Positions 41,875 through 51,079 of a stretch of DNA of 64,000 nucleotides are shown here, in pieces. The notes under the pieces are model-generated. The model did not search any database, had not been told where the DNA came from, and saw only the letters and a program-made list of their open reading frames with translations. Within the stretch, counting starts at the first letter, position 1; each line of letters starts with the position of its first letter. Source of the stretch: Bacteroidia bacterium (GTDB lineage: Bacteria > Bacteroidota > Bacteroidia > B-17B0 > Aurantibacillaceae). The position numbers and the translations under genes were made by a program. Location: assembly GCA_016787785.1 (NCBI GenBank), contig JAEUTO010000013.1, forward strand, positions 186,001-250,000, given 5' to 3'.

Positions 41875-41942
41875 ACTGTAAATGTACTGAGTTTTTTGTA
41901 GTATCTTCGCTAATAATTCAAATAAATTCGCGTTTTGTTAGT

Positions 41943-43790
41943 ATGAAAAAGCTGTTTTCTGTTTTAAAATACGCCAGAAATTATAAGGGCTACCTTGTTG
42001 CCAACGTGTTTTTTAATATTCTTTTTGCGATTTTTAGCGCAGTAAGCCTTACGCTTGCAATGCCTTTCTTAAAATTATTGTTTGAAGATACCAATGTAAT
42101 TGAAACTGGATTAATTCTGTTAAAAGGGAAGCCAAAATTTGAGTTGTCTTCTGAATACATTAAGGATATTTCTAATTACTATTTAATGGGCCTGGTTGTA
42201 ACACAAGGCGGAAAAATGAAGGCGCTTATTATTATTTGCGTGATCGTTTTTGTTATGACATTTTTTAAGAACTTATTCCGATACCTGGCCATGTTCTTTA
42301 TTGCACCAATACGTAATGGCGTTGTTCGCGACCTTCGCAACAAAATGTATAAAAAGGCAATGGATCTGCCTTTAAGTTATTACAGCGAAGAAAAAAAAGG
42401 TGATCTTATGAGCCGCATGACATCAGATGTGCAGGAAATTGAGTGGAGTATTATGCAAACGCTGGAGATGATCTTTAGGGAACCATTAACTATAATTATT
42501 TCGTTTACTTTAATGTTGGTAGTTAGTACAAAACTAACCATATACATTTTATTGCTTTTACCCATTGCAGCTTTATTCATTGCTCTTTTAGGAAAAAGCT
42601 TAAAAAGTGCTTCACGAAAAAGTAAAGAAACACTTGGTGGCTTAATAAGTGTTATAGAAGAAACATTGGGAAGTTTAAAGGTGATAAAAGCCTTTAGTGC
42701 CATGGGGCCAATGCAAAAAAAGTTTGAAAACATTAATGAAACCTATTACAAACAATCTGTAAAAGTTTATCGTAAAACCGACCTTAGCTCGCCTTTAACA
42801 GAAGTTGTAGTTACAGGAATTTTAATGTTTATTTTATTTATTGGCGGCAGCATGGTTTTTAAGGGCGAATTAACCGGACCTTTATTTTTAATGTACTTTA
42901 TACTTGCTTCGCAACTAATACCGCCTATTAAACAGCTTACAACTTCGTATAGCAATATTCAAAAAGGTGTAGCCAGCGAAGAACGTATTGATAAAATTTT
43001 ACTGGCAGATAATGTGATCAAAGATAAATCAAACGCGAAAGAAATTTTAAATTTTACCAAAGAAATAGAATATAAAAATTTATGGTTTGCTTATCACAAA
43101 GGTGATGACGGTTATGTGCTGCGCGATATTAATTTAAAAATAGAAAAAGGCAAAACTATTGCATTAGTAGGCCAAAGTGGAAGTGGCAAAACAACGTTGG
43201 CAGACATGTTACCCCGTTTTTACGAAAGCGATAAAGGCGCGTTATTAATTGATGGTACCGATATTAAAGATCTTACAACCGAAAGTGTACGCAAACATAT
43301 TGGTGTTGTTACACAGGAGAGTATTTTGTTTAACGATACGGTAAAGAACAATATTATTTTTGGCATGCAAAACGTTACTGAAAAGGATTTAATAGAAGCT
43401 GCAAAAATTGCCAATGCGCATGAATTCATCATACAATTGCCAAATGGGTATGATACCATTATTGGCGATAGGGGCGGGAAGTTAAGCGGTGGCCAGCGTC
43501 AGCGGTTAAGTATTGCCCGCGCCATTTTAAAGAATCCGGCTATATTAATTTTAGATGAGGCCACCTCAGCCTTAGATACCGAAAGTGAAAAACTAGTGCA
43601 GGAAGCTTTGACCAATTTAATGAAGAACCGCACCTCTGTAGTTATTGCACACCGCTTATCTACCATTGCAAATGCCGATGAGATCGTTGTAATGAACCAG
43701 GGCGAGATCATTGAACGGGGTAACCACCAACAACTGCTGGCATTAAATGGCACTTACAAAAAGCTCTGTGATATGCAGAGTTTTAAATAG
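41943..43790 (+). CDS. MsbA-like ABC exporter (fused permease and ATPase)
   Basis: This 615-residue half-transporter has a six-helix transmembrane domain (about 1-340) and an ATPase domain with Walker A GQSGSGKTT, signature LSGGQRQRLSIARAIL, Walker B ILILDEATSALD and H-loop VIAHRLST. The group exports lipids (MsbA), drugs or peptides as a homodimer. The substrate is not clear; lipid A or phospholipid export is the common annotation. It stands alone on the plus strand, divergent from rbfA (68 bases). Confidence 0.92.
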   Translation: MKKLFSVLKYARNYKGYLVANVFFNILFAIFSAVSLTLAMPFLKLLFEDTNVIETGLILLKGKPKFELSSEYIKDISNYYLMGLVVTQGGKMKALIIICVIVFVMTFFKNLFRYLAMFFIAPIRNGVVRDLRNKMYKKAMDLPLSYYSEEKKGDLMSRMTSDVQEIEWSIMQTLEMIFREPLTIIISFTLMLVVSTKLTIYILLLLPIAALFIALLGKSLKSASRKSKETLGGLISVIEETLGSLKVIKAFSAMGPMQKKFENINETYYKQSVKVYRKTDLSSPLTEVVVTGILMFILFIGGSMVFKGELTGPLFLMYFILASQLIPPIKQLTTSYSNIQKGVASEERIDKILLADNVIKDKSNAKEILNFTKEIEYKNLWFAYHKGDDGYVLRDINLKIEKGKTIALVGQSGSGKTTLADMLPRFYESDKGALLIDGTDIKDLTTESVRKHIGVVTQESILFNDTVKNNIIFGMQNVTEKDLIEAAKIANAHEFIIQLPNGYDTIIGDRGGKLSGGQRQRLSIARAILKNPAILILDEATSALDTESEKLVQEALTNLMKNRTSVVIAHRLSTIANADEIVVMNQGEIIERGNHQQLLALNGTYKKLCDMQSFK

Positions 43791-43869
43791 GCTATTAACT
43801 ATTAGCTATCAATAACTATTCATTTTCAATTTATTTATCAAGCCTCAAAAATTTAACTTCAAAAGTTAA

Positions 43870-44568
43870 ATGAGCGGACAGTTATTTATAGTACCCACAC
43901 CAATTGGTAATTTGGAAGATATTACTTTGCGTGCTATTAATACGCTCAAGAATGCCGATCTTATTTTGGCAGAAGATACACGTACTTCTTCTTTTTTATT
44001 GAAGCATCTACAAATTGAAAAGCCTTTAAAGTCGTATCACCAGCATAACGAACATAAAATATTAGAAGAACTTATTTCATCTTTAAATTCCGGAAAAAAT
44101 ATTGCATTAATTTCTGATGCAGGAACGCCTGGCATTTCTGATCCGGGATTTTTATTGATCCGCGAAGCAATTGCAAACAATTTAACGGTGGTAAGTTTAC
44201 CCGGCGCAACTGCCTTTGTGCCGGCGCTGGTTAATAGCGGGCTGCCCTGCAACGAATTTAGTTTCTATGGTTTTCTTCCGCAAAAGAAAGGAAGGCAAAC
44301 ACGTTTGAAATTATTAGCGCAAGAAGAAAAAACGTTTATCGTTTACGAATCTCCTTTTCGCCTTTTAAAATTATTAGAAGAATTTAAAACGTATTTAGGT
44401 GAAGATAGAAAAGCAAGCGTATCGCGCGAGATCACAAAATTATTTGAAGAAACAAAAAGAGGAACTATTAGTGAGCTAATTACTTTTTATTCTTCTAAAC
44501 CTATTAAAGGAGAGATTGTTGTTGTTGTACAAGGAAATAAAAACTTAGATACCGAAACCGATGGGTAA
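43870..44568 (+). CDS. rsmI: 16S rRNA (cytidine1402-2'-O)-methyltransferase
   Basis: This 232-residue tetrapyrrole-methylase-fold enzyme has IVPTPIGNLEDITLRA at the start, LAEDTRTSSFLLKHL and ISDAGTPGISDPGFLL, all RsmI signatures. It methylates the ribose of C1402 in 16S rRNA, tuning the decoding centre. It overlaps the corA start by 8 bases. It lacks the usual C-terminal extension beyond about 225 residues, as in many Bacteroidota. Confidence 0.95.
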   Translation: MSGQLFIVPTPIGNLEDITLRAINTLKNADLILAEDTRTSSFLLKHLQIEKPLKSYHQHNEHKILEELISSLNSGKNIALISDAGTPGISDPGFLLIREAIANNLTVVSLPGATAFVPALVNSGLPCNEFSFYGFLPQKKGRQTRLKLLAQEEKTFIVYESPFRLLKLLEEFKTYLGEDRKASVSREITKLFEETKRGTISELITFYSSKPIKGEIVVVVQGNKNLDTETDG

Positions 44569-45628
44569 AAAGAAAAAACGGAAAATTACAAAATCCCATG
44601 ATGTTGGTTTGCCTCCGGGCACAATGATTTACAATGGGGAAGAAAAAGGTAGTCGCATAAAAATTACGTTGATCGAGTTTAATGAAGCCGAGTTTTTTGA
44701 AGATGATTTTTATGATCTTTCCGATTGTCTTTCGCATGTAAAGGATAATATGGTGAAGTGGATAAATGTGGAAGGCGTGCATAATATTGAGTTGATAGAA
44801 AAAATTGGCAAATTGTATAACATTCACCCTTTAACGCTGGAGGATATTGTTCATATTGATCAGCGCCCGAAGTTTGAGGATTATGATCACTACATTCTTT
44901 CTATTCTAAAGATGATCATGTATGATAAAGAAGTGCATGCCGAACAACTTTCATTGATACTTTTGGATAATACAGTTATTTCCTTTCAGGAACCGCATAG
45001 TGGGGATGCTTTCGGCATCATTAGAACACGTTTAAGACAGGCTAAGGGACGTGTGCGTAAACTTGGTGCAGATTATTTATTTTACGCTTTAATGGATGCC
45101 GTGGTGGATTGTTATTTTGATGCTATTGAAAAAATAGGTGATAAGGTTGAGCATATCGAAGAAGAGATCATTAACGAACCTAAACGCGAATCGTTGATAG
45201 AGCTTTATAGATTAAAACGTGAAGTAATTTATTTGCGTAAACAGGTTTGGCCATTGCGCGATATGCTTAGCAATTTATTGCGATCTGAATCTGAATTTAT
45301 TACCCCGAGTACGCAACTATTCTTTCGCGATTTACAGGATCATAGCACACGCATTATAGACACGGTAGAAACATACAGAGATCTATTAAGCGGTATTATG
45401 GATATATACTTAAGTACTAACTCCAACAGGATGAACGAGGTTATGAAAATGCTCACGATCGTGTCGAGTATTTTTATTCCGGTAACTTTTATTGTTGGAG
45501 TGTATGGGATGAATTTCGAATTTATGCCTGAATTAAAATCACCTTACGGATATTGGACGGTTTGGGGGATAATGTTAACGATAATAATAGGGCAGATAAT
45601 CTATTTTAAGAAAAAGAAATGGATGTAG
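44561..45628 (+). CDS. corA: CorA magnesium/cobalt transporter
   Basis: This 355-residue protein has a long cytoplasmic N-terminal domain and two C-terminal membrane helices, the first followed by the signature GMN in VYGMNFEFMPE. CorA forms a pentameric magnesium channel. The N-terminus is Lys-rich (MGKKKKRKI). Its ATG lies inside the rsmI reading frame end, so the two genes are coupled. There is no M-box magnesium riboswitch visible ahead of it. Confidence 0.96.
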   Translation: MGKKKKRKITKSHDVGLPPGTMIYNGEEKGSRIKITLIEFNEAEFFEDDFYDLSDCLSHVKDNMVKWINVEGVHNIELIEKIGKLYNIHPLTLEDIVHIDQRPKFEDYDHYILSILKMIMYDKEVHAEQLSLILLDNTVISFQEPHSGDAFGIIRTRLRQAKGRVRKLGADYLFYALMDAVVDCYFDAIEKIGDKVEHIEEEIINEPKRESLIELYRLKREVIYLRKQVWPLRDMLSNLLRSESEFITPSTQLFFRDLQDHSTRIIDTVETYRDLLSGIMDIYLSTNSNRMNEVMKMLTIVSSIFIPVTFIVGVYGMNFEFMPELKSPYGYWTVWGIMLTIIIGQIIYFKKKKWM

Positions 45629-45655
45629 AATTTTCTTAGGATCCTACATTCATCA

Positions 45656-45817
45656 TTATGACAATTCTACTGCGTTTGGATATTTTGTTTTCCAGTTCTT
45701 TAAACTTTCTTTTGTTCTAACCGTAATAACTGTCCTCGCATCTATACGAAGTTTTACTAAGTACGTGCTTCCTTTCACCTCTGCCGCTTTTTTGATCTTT
45801 GCTTTCATTGTTCTCAT
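45656..45817 (-). CDS. Small basic conserved-looking protein of unknown function
   Basis: This 53-residue ORF is translated from the ATG at 45817, or from a second ATG at 45808 giving MKAKIKKAAEVKG. It is rich in Lys/Arg, with a pattern of alternating hydrophobics (TYLVKLRIDARTVITVRT) and a Trp (LKNWKTKYP), consistent with a small folded protein rather than random sequence. It fills most of the 383-base gap between corA and rplT. I do not recognise the family. Its function is unknown, and it may be non-coding, but the reading frame looks protein-like. Confidence 0.5.
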   Translation of the reverse strand: MRTMKAKIKKAAEVKGSTYLVKLRIDARTVITVRTKESLKNWKTKYPNAVELS

Positions 45818-45960
45818 TTTTTATTGTGGATCGAGTTCTATAATTTATAACGCAAATAAACCTATTTTGTTTGGGTATCAACGTTAATTTAAGCTAATAT
45901 ACGAAAAAACTCGACATAGCAGCTATTTGCATAACATATATTATGATTATTCTATTAAAT

Positions 45961-45988
45961 AAAAACGCCCCAAAACTGGGGCGTTTTT
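45961..45988 (-). terminator. Rho-independent terminator of the rpmI-rplT operon
   Basis: A strong GC stem (ACGCCCC/GGGGCGT with a 5-base loop) is flanked by A and T runs, 25 bases after the rplT stop. The symmetry would also stop transcription from the plus side (corA). Confidence 0.88.
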
Positions 45989-46012
45989 TACTCAATATAT
46001 TGTATAATTCCC

Positions 46013-46357
46013 TTATTTTACCTGGTTTATAACCGCTGTAAAAGCTTCAGGGTGGTTCATGGCAAGATCTGCTAAAACTTTACGGTTTAATTGCAAACCT
46101 TTAGCATTTAATTTACCCATGAACTCTGAATAACTCATTCCATGTTCTCTAACTCCTGCATTGATACGTTGTATCCACAAACCACGCATAGTACGTTTTT
46201 TGTTTTTACGATCGCGGTAAGCATAAGTTAAACCTTTTTCGAGAGTATTTTTGGCTATTGTCCAAACATTACCTCTAGCACCCCAATAACCTTTGGTTAA
46301 ATTTAGGATCTTTTTTCTGCGAGCCCTGCTGGCTACGTGATTGACGCTTCTTGGCAT
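46013..46357 (-). CDS. rplT: 50S ribosomal protein L20
   Basis: This 114-residue basic protein starts [19 protein letters not shown] and contains the L20 block [19 protein letters not shown]. It binds 23S rRNA early in 50S assembly and in many bacteria represses its own operon. It is the last gene before a strong terminator. rpmI lies 115 bases upstream, in an intergenic region containing hairpins. Confidence 0.98.
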   Translation of the reverse strand: MPRSVNHVASRARRKKILNLTKGYWGARGNVWTIAKNTLEKGLTYAYRDRKNKKRTMRGLWIQRINAGVREHGMSYSEFMGKLNAKGLQLNRKVLADLAMNHPEAFTAVINQVK

Positions 46358-46380
46358 TTCTTTTTGTTTTTGATTTTGAA

Positions 46381-46443
46381 TTTTAGTGCTCTTTTACGAG
46401 TCTTTTTTACTAAAATTCGGGTTAAACACTTGTTTAATTAACC
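46381..46443 (-). promoter_or_regulatory. Structured rpmI-rplT intergenic region, possible L20 control site
   Basis: Two inverted repeats lie just before rplT: TTTTAGT/ACTAAAA (46381-46415, with CTC/GAG inside) and GGTTAA/TTAACC (46420-46443). L20 in several bacteria represses by binding folded mRNA near rpmI-rplT. The structures are visible, but a match to a known L20 leader was not shown. Confidence 0.35.
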
Positions 46444-46472
46444 GATCTCGATAATCTTTAAAGAGCTTACGC

Positions 46473-46667
46473 TTAGATATTTAACATGAATTTCACGTTA
46501 TTCGTATCTGGCTTGCTTACTAAACCACTCTTAGCTAAACCGCGTTTACGGTCTTTTTCTTTTTTAGTTAAGATATGACGTTTGAAAGCATGCTTTCTTT
46601 TAATTTTACCGCTTCCAGTAATGCTAAAACGCTTTTTAGCACTGGAATTAGTTTTCATTTTTGGCAT
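46473..46667 (-). CDS. rpmI: 50S ribosomal protein L35
   Basis: This 64-residue basic protein, [20 protein letters not shown], then [22 protein letters not shown], is the classical L35 sequence. It is encoded before rplT as usual. The normal upstream partner infC (and thrS) is missing; the gene upstream is a large secreted propeller protein instead. A promoter must lie in the 167 bases between the two. Confidence 0.97.
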   Translation of the reverse strand: MPKMKTNSSAKKRFSITGSGKIKRKHAFKRHILTKKEKDRKRGLAKSGLVSKPDTNNVKFMLNI

Positions 46668-46834
46668 TTTTTCGTTTTTTTAAGGATGGCAAAGATATTG
46701 ATTTATTCGGTGTTGGCAAAGATTTAATCTATTATTTTGAAAAAAAGGCTCTTTTTGCTGGTACTGAAGGGCTAAATAACACTTCTCATTACCAACAAAA
46801 AACAAAAATCGGCGCTTTTAACACAATTCCTAAC

Positions 46835-49800
46835 CTACTTTTCTAAAACTGGTAATCTACCATACGTTGATGGTATCTTCAGGTTTTCGGCCTTTTGCTC
46901 TATAGTTTCTACCAACGTTTTTAACTCCACAATTGAAGCGTAAATTGGCTTGAACTCTGTTTTTAACTTTACAAACTTATCTGTCATTGTTTGTGTAGCC
47001 CCCAAAGAATTGCTCCAACTTCCGCTAACAATACCTTCCAGAGCTCCTACAAAGCCCGGCAGCGTCTCAAACTCGCGTTTGGCAAGACTTTCATCTCCAT
47101 TTAACGCAATCTCTACAGCTTTTTTCTTTGTTTCATAGGTATTGATGTCGGCTAAAAGACTTACTGCATTCACATTGCCATTCAGCACCCCTTTCTTAAG
47201 ATACTTTATCTTTTCGTTTAATAATCCAAAATAATCGGCCGTTCCTAAAACCACTCTTCTAAACTCACTTAACTCTTTATTATAGGCCATCAATTTTTGC
47301 CTGTCGGGCAAAGGCAATGTTGATTGGTCAAGCGTTGAAATTGTAAAAGCAGTTTTTTCTACCAAATTTTGAACGGATCCATTATATACTTTATCCAGCT
47401 TAACAAAATATTTTCCCGGAACAGCAACAGGGCCTTCATCTGCCGAATAATATGGATTAGATACATCGGGTTCATTAAAATTTATTGGCGACGTGATATC
47501 ATATCTACCATTCCAAACAAAATTCGCGAGACCTTTTTTTGCTGGCAAGTTTATTTTGCGAACATCGTTACCAAGTTCATCGCTTATGGTTGCTAAAACA
47601 TATGCAGCTTCTTCCGCATCTTCCAAACGCAAACTATCGGCACTTGGATAATAAACGTCCTTATTGTTCTTTATCTTTTCTTTCTCGCTTTCCTTACGCT
47701 TGTCCTTTATACTTTTAAAATCATCTTTTAAATAATAATAAATGGTTGCGCCCACCTCAGGATTTGGTGCTGTAAAAAAAGATTCTCCTTGGAACGATTT
47801 TCCTTTATGCCCATACGGCGAAGATTGATGGAACACAACCCCATTCTTAATTGGGAAAATAGCAGCAGTTTTATTAAGATCTTCTGCTTTAATATTTTGT
47901 AACAATGTATAATTATCTAAAACAAATACGCCGCGTCCAAAAGAAGCTAGAATAAGATCATTTTCTTCTTTGTGAATAGTTATATCTTTTATGCAAACCG
48001 CTTCGGGCAAGCCGGAAGTTAACTCTACCCAATTTTTTCCTGCATCTAAACTAAAATAAAAACCAAATTCAGTTCCGCAAAAAATAAGATCCGGATTTTT
48101 ATGATCCTCTGCAACGCTATATACAGAGCCTTTTTCAGGAAGTGTTGTGCTAATGTTAGTCCACGTTTTGCCTTTGTCACTACTCTTAATCAAATAAGGT
48201 TTAAAATCTCCCTGGCGGTGATTATTAAAAACAGCATACACTACATTTTCGTTATGTTGCGAAGCCAGTAAATAATTTACCAATGGCTGCATTTTTACAT
48301 TGCTCACCGAAATTTGCGGAATACCTGCAATGTTATCGATCTTTGTCCAACTGCTGCCTCCATCATTTGTAACCTGAATTAAACCGTCATCGGTTCCTGC
48401 AAAAATTACATTTTCATTTTTTGGCGATTCGGTTAAAGCAGTAATATTTCCAAAAATAGAGGTTGATGCATTCTTTGCAACAGCATCCACACTCCACACT
48501 TTTCCCATTACCGCCAATTTATTTCTGTCTATTCCTCTCGTAAGATCCGGACTAATTACTTTCCATGAATTTCCTCTTTCATCGCTTCTAAAAACTTTGT
48601 TGGCTGCAAAATAAATTCGCTTGTTATCAAAATTACTGATAATGATAGGTGCATCCCAATTAAATCGGTAGGCTGGTTCACCATCTTTCTCAATTGGTTT
48701 AATGTCTACTTGCTCGCCTGTTTTTTTATCAAAACGGATCAGTCCACCGTATTGCCATTCGCTATAAATAATATTTGGTTCTTTTGGATCTACTCTACTT
48801 TGAAAACCATCGCCACCAACCGTAACAAACCAATCTGCATTGGTTATGCCACTTGCACTGATAGTTCTCGCCGGCCCGCCAAGTGTATTATTATCTTGCG
48901 TACCAACATATACGTTGTAAAATGGTTTTGCATTGTCTACACACACCCTGTAAATTTGTGTTATGGGTAAATTAGCTTTATAGTCCCAATTAGCTGCATT
49001 GTCAAAACTTTCGTAGAGACCGCCATCACAGCCAACAATAAAATGTTCTGTATTTTTTGGGTCTATCCATATAGCGTGGTTGTCAACATGCTTGTGTTTT
49101 TCGCCAATACCTTTAAATGTTTTTCCACCATCGGTCGTCACTTTTGCCCAGGTATCCATCACATAAAATTTATTCGGGTTTTTTGGATCGGCAATAATTT
49201 CCTGATAGTAATTTCCATCGGTGGCAGTGCCACTTTGTTTTTCCCAACTTGCTCCTCTATCGGTACTTTTATAGGTGCCTTTATTATCACGACCTTCTAT
49301 CATCGCGTAAATAATATCCGTATTTGCCGGCGAAACCGCTAATGCTATTCTACCTACATCACCGGTTGGTAAACCATTGGTTAATTTATCCCAGGTAGCG
49401 CCTTCGTCTGTACTTTTGTAGATAGCGCTCTCAGGTCCACCGCTAATGTAGGTCCACTCGTGCCTACGGCGTTGGTGTGCACATGCATATAAAATATTTG
49501 GATGATTGGGATCGATATGAACTTCGTTAAAACCAGTGTTCTCGCTAACATTTAAAACCTGTTTCCATGTTTTGCCTCCATCTGTTGTTTTATAAATACC
49601 ACGCTCGCCGCCGCTGTTCCAAACCGGACCATATGCGGCAACGTACACTACGTTAGAGTTTTTTGGATCGATCGCAAAATTGCCAATGTGCTCTGATTTT
49701 TTTAGACCTACATTTTTAAACGATTTACCACCATCTTCACTTTTATAAACACCATCGCCATAACCCACGGCACGCTGATTATTATTTTCGCCGGTACCAA

Positions 49801-50164
49801 CCCAAACAATGTTGGTATTGTTCTTATCAATAGCCAAACAGCCAATTGAATAAACACCTTGCCCATCAAAAATGGGTTCAAAAGTTACGCCGGCATTTTT
49901 AGTTTTAAAAACGCCACCCGCGGCAGCTGCAACATACCATTCGTTTTTATTATGAGGGTTTACCGCCAGATCTATTACACGACCGGAAGTAACTGCCGGG
50001 CCAATATTTCTAAAAGCTAAGGCAGAATAAGTTTCTGACTTTAAAAAAGGTGCTTTTTCAGGTTGCTTTTTTTCGTCTTCTTTTTTTGGAGTTTCTTTTT
50101 TTTGCGAATACAAAGCAGATGCTCCAAGCAAAGCCGCTAAAAATAATATCTTAGATTTTTTCAT
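46835..50164 (-). CDS. Large secreted BNR/sortilin-type beta-propeller protein
   Basis: This 1109-residue protein has a signal peptide (MKKSKILFLAALLGASALYSQ) and many Asp-box/BNR repeats such as KSEDGGKSFKNVG, KTTDGGKTWKQV and KSTDRGASWEKQ. Two propellers of the VPS10/sortilin-like type cover about residues 45-780. A helical/beta C-terminal part (about 800-1109) follows. Related proteins are annotated as glycosyl hydrolases or exo-alpha-sialidases, but BNR repeats alone do not show activity. There is no T9SS C-terminal domain and no lipobox, so it may be periplasmic. It is a single gene, divergent from mntR. Confidence 0.88.
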   Translation of the reverse strand: MKKSKILFLAALLGASALYSQKKETPKKEDEKKQPEKAPFLKSETYSALAFRNIGPAVTSGRVIDLAVNPHNKNEWYVAAAAGGVFKTKNAGVTFEPIFDGQGVYSIGCLAIDKNNTNIVWVGTGENNNQRAVGYGDGVYKSEDGGKSFKNVGLKKSEHIGNFAIDPKNSNVVYVAAYGPVWNSGGERGIYKTTDGGKTWKQVLNVSENTGFNEVHIDPNHPNILYACAHQRRRHEWTYISGGPESAIYKSTDEGATWDKLTNGLPTGDVGRIALAVSPANTDIIYAMIEGRDNKGTYKSTDRGASWEKQSGTATDGNYYQEIIADPKNPNKFYVMDTWAKVTTDGGKTFKGIGEKHKHVDNHAIWIDPKNTEHFIVGCDGGLYESFDNAANWDYKANLPITQIYRVCVDNAKPFYNVYVGTQDNNTLGGPARTISASGITNADWFVTVGGDGFQSRVDPKEPNIIYSEWQYGGLIRFDKKTGEQVDIKPIEKDGEPAYRFNWDAPIIISNFDNKRIYFAANKVFRSDERGNSWKVISPDLTRGIDRNKLAVMGKVWSVDAVAKNASTSIFGNITALTESPKNENVIFAGTDDGLIQVTNDGGSSWTKIDNIAGIPQISVSNVKMQPLVNYLLASQHNENVVYAVFNNHRQGDFKPYLIKSSDKGKTWTNISTTLPEKGSVYSVAEDHKNPDLIFCGTEFGFYFSLDAGKNWVELTSGLPEAVCIKDITIHKEENDLILASFGRGVFVLDNYTLLQNIKAEDLNKTAAIFPIKNGVVFHQSSPYGHKGKSFQGESFFTAPNPEVGATIYYYLKDDFKSIKDKRKESEKEKIKNNKDVYYPSADSLRLEDAEEAAYVLATISDELGNDVRKINLPAKKGLANFVWNGRYDITSPINFNEPDVSNPYYSADEGPVAVPGKYFVKLDKVYNGSVQNLVEKTAFTISTLDQSTLPLPDRQKLMAYNKELSEFRRVVLGTADYFGLLNEKIKYLKKGVLNGNVNAVSLLADINTYETKKKAVEIALNGDESLAKREFETLPGFVGALEGIVSGSWSNSLGATQTMTDKFVKLKTEFKPIYASIVELKTLVETIEQKAENLKIPSTYGRLPVLEK

Positions 50165-50357
50165 TTTTTAATTTAATAGAAAACAAAGCTAGTATTTTAA
50201 GCGTCACAGCCAAATAGGTTAAAACTAATTTTTTGATATAAACTGTTGATTTATAGATAAATAAATCAGATTCTTACGTTCGTCAAATAGCAAAATTCAC
50301 GCTAAAAGGGGGATGAATTATTTTATAAAAAATCAAAAAAAACACGTCACCTTAAAA

Positions 50358-50393
50358 TTTAGGCTAGTCTAAATTTTTGTTTAGTACACTAAA
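50358..50393. promoter_or_regulatory. Two DtxR/MntR-type palindromic operators
   Basis: TTTAGGCTAGTCTAAA (50358-50373) and TTTAGTACACTAAA (50380-50393) are near-perfect palindromes sharing TTTAG...CTAAA half-sites. Their centres are 21 bases apart, two turns of DNA, and they end 17 bases before the mntR start codon. They match the general form of sites bound by DtxR-family metalloregulators, so autoregulation of mntR-mntH by metal is likely. Confidence 0.7.
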
Positions 50394-50410
50394 ATTTATT
50401 ATTTTTGTGC

Positions 50411-51079
50411 GTGATAATTTCGTTAACAGAGGAAAACTACCTTAAAGCTATTTATACTTTAAGTCATTTATTTGAAGAGTCGGAAGTTAGTACAAACCAA
50501 ATTTCCGATCATCTTAATAATAAAGCGGCTACTGTTACCGACATGCTTAAACGTTTGGCAGAAAAAAAATTAATTCACTACATCCCATACCAGGGCGTTA
50601 AGCTTACCGAGAAAGGAAGACAAACTGCCATTAAGGTAATTCGTAAACACCGTTTGTGGGAAGTTTTTTTGGTTGACAAATTACAGTTCAAGTGGGATGA
50701 GGTACACGAAATAGCAGAGCAGTTAGAACACATTAACAGTGACGAATTAATTCAGCGGCTTGATAAATTTTTAGGCAAACCAAAGTTCGATCCACACGGT
50801 GATCCAATACCGGACGCTAACGGACAGTTGAATGTTGTAAAAGCCATTCCGTTAAACCAACATAAAATAAAAGGCCAATTTACTTTTGTTGGTGTTTGCG
50901 AGCATTCAAAAACCTTTTTGCAACACCTTACATCAATAGGCTTAAAAATTGGAGATGTTTTAAAAGTAGAAGAGATAAATGAATTTGATAATTCATTTAA
51001 AGTTAAGATCAATAAAAATAACAGTCAGTTCTTTAGCAATAAAGTAGCTTCTAACATTTTAGTGGAGATAAAAAAATGA
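50411..51079 (+). CDS. mntR: DtxR/MntR-family metal-dependent transcriptional regulator
   Basis: This protein has 222 residues from the GTG at 50411 (MIISLTEENYLKAIYTL); an in-frame TTG at 50405 would add two residues. It has an N-terminal winged helix with STNQISDHLNNKAATVTDMLKRL, a metal-binding dimerisation domain with HRLWEVFLVDKL and EIAEQLEHI (metal ligands of the family), and a C-terminal FeoA/SH3-like domain (about 150-222). It represses or controls manganese or iron uptake. It overlaps the MntH gene by 4 bases (ATGA), showing direct coupling. The two palindromes upstream are its likely operators. Confidence 0.92.
   Translation: MIISLTEENYLKAIYTLSHLFEESEVSTNQISDHLNNKAATVTDMLKRLAEKKLIHYIPYQGVKLTEKGRQTAIKVIRKHRLWEVFLVDKLQFKWDEVHEIAEQLEHINSDELIQRLDKFLGKPKFDPHGDPIPDANGQLNVVKAIPLNQHKIKGQFTFVGVCEHSKTFLQHLTSIGLKIGDVLKVEEINEFDNSFKVKINKNNSQFFSNKVASNILVEIKK

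Noticed and set aside
46835-50164. BNR-repeat protein as a sialidase
   Set aside because: Asp-box repeats alone do not show sialidase activity, and the catalytic Arg triad and FRIP motif were not seen.
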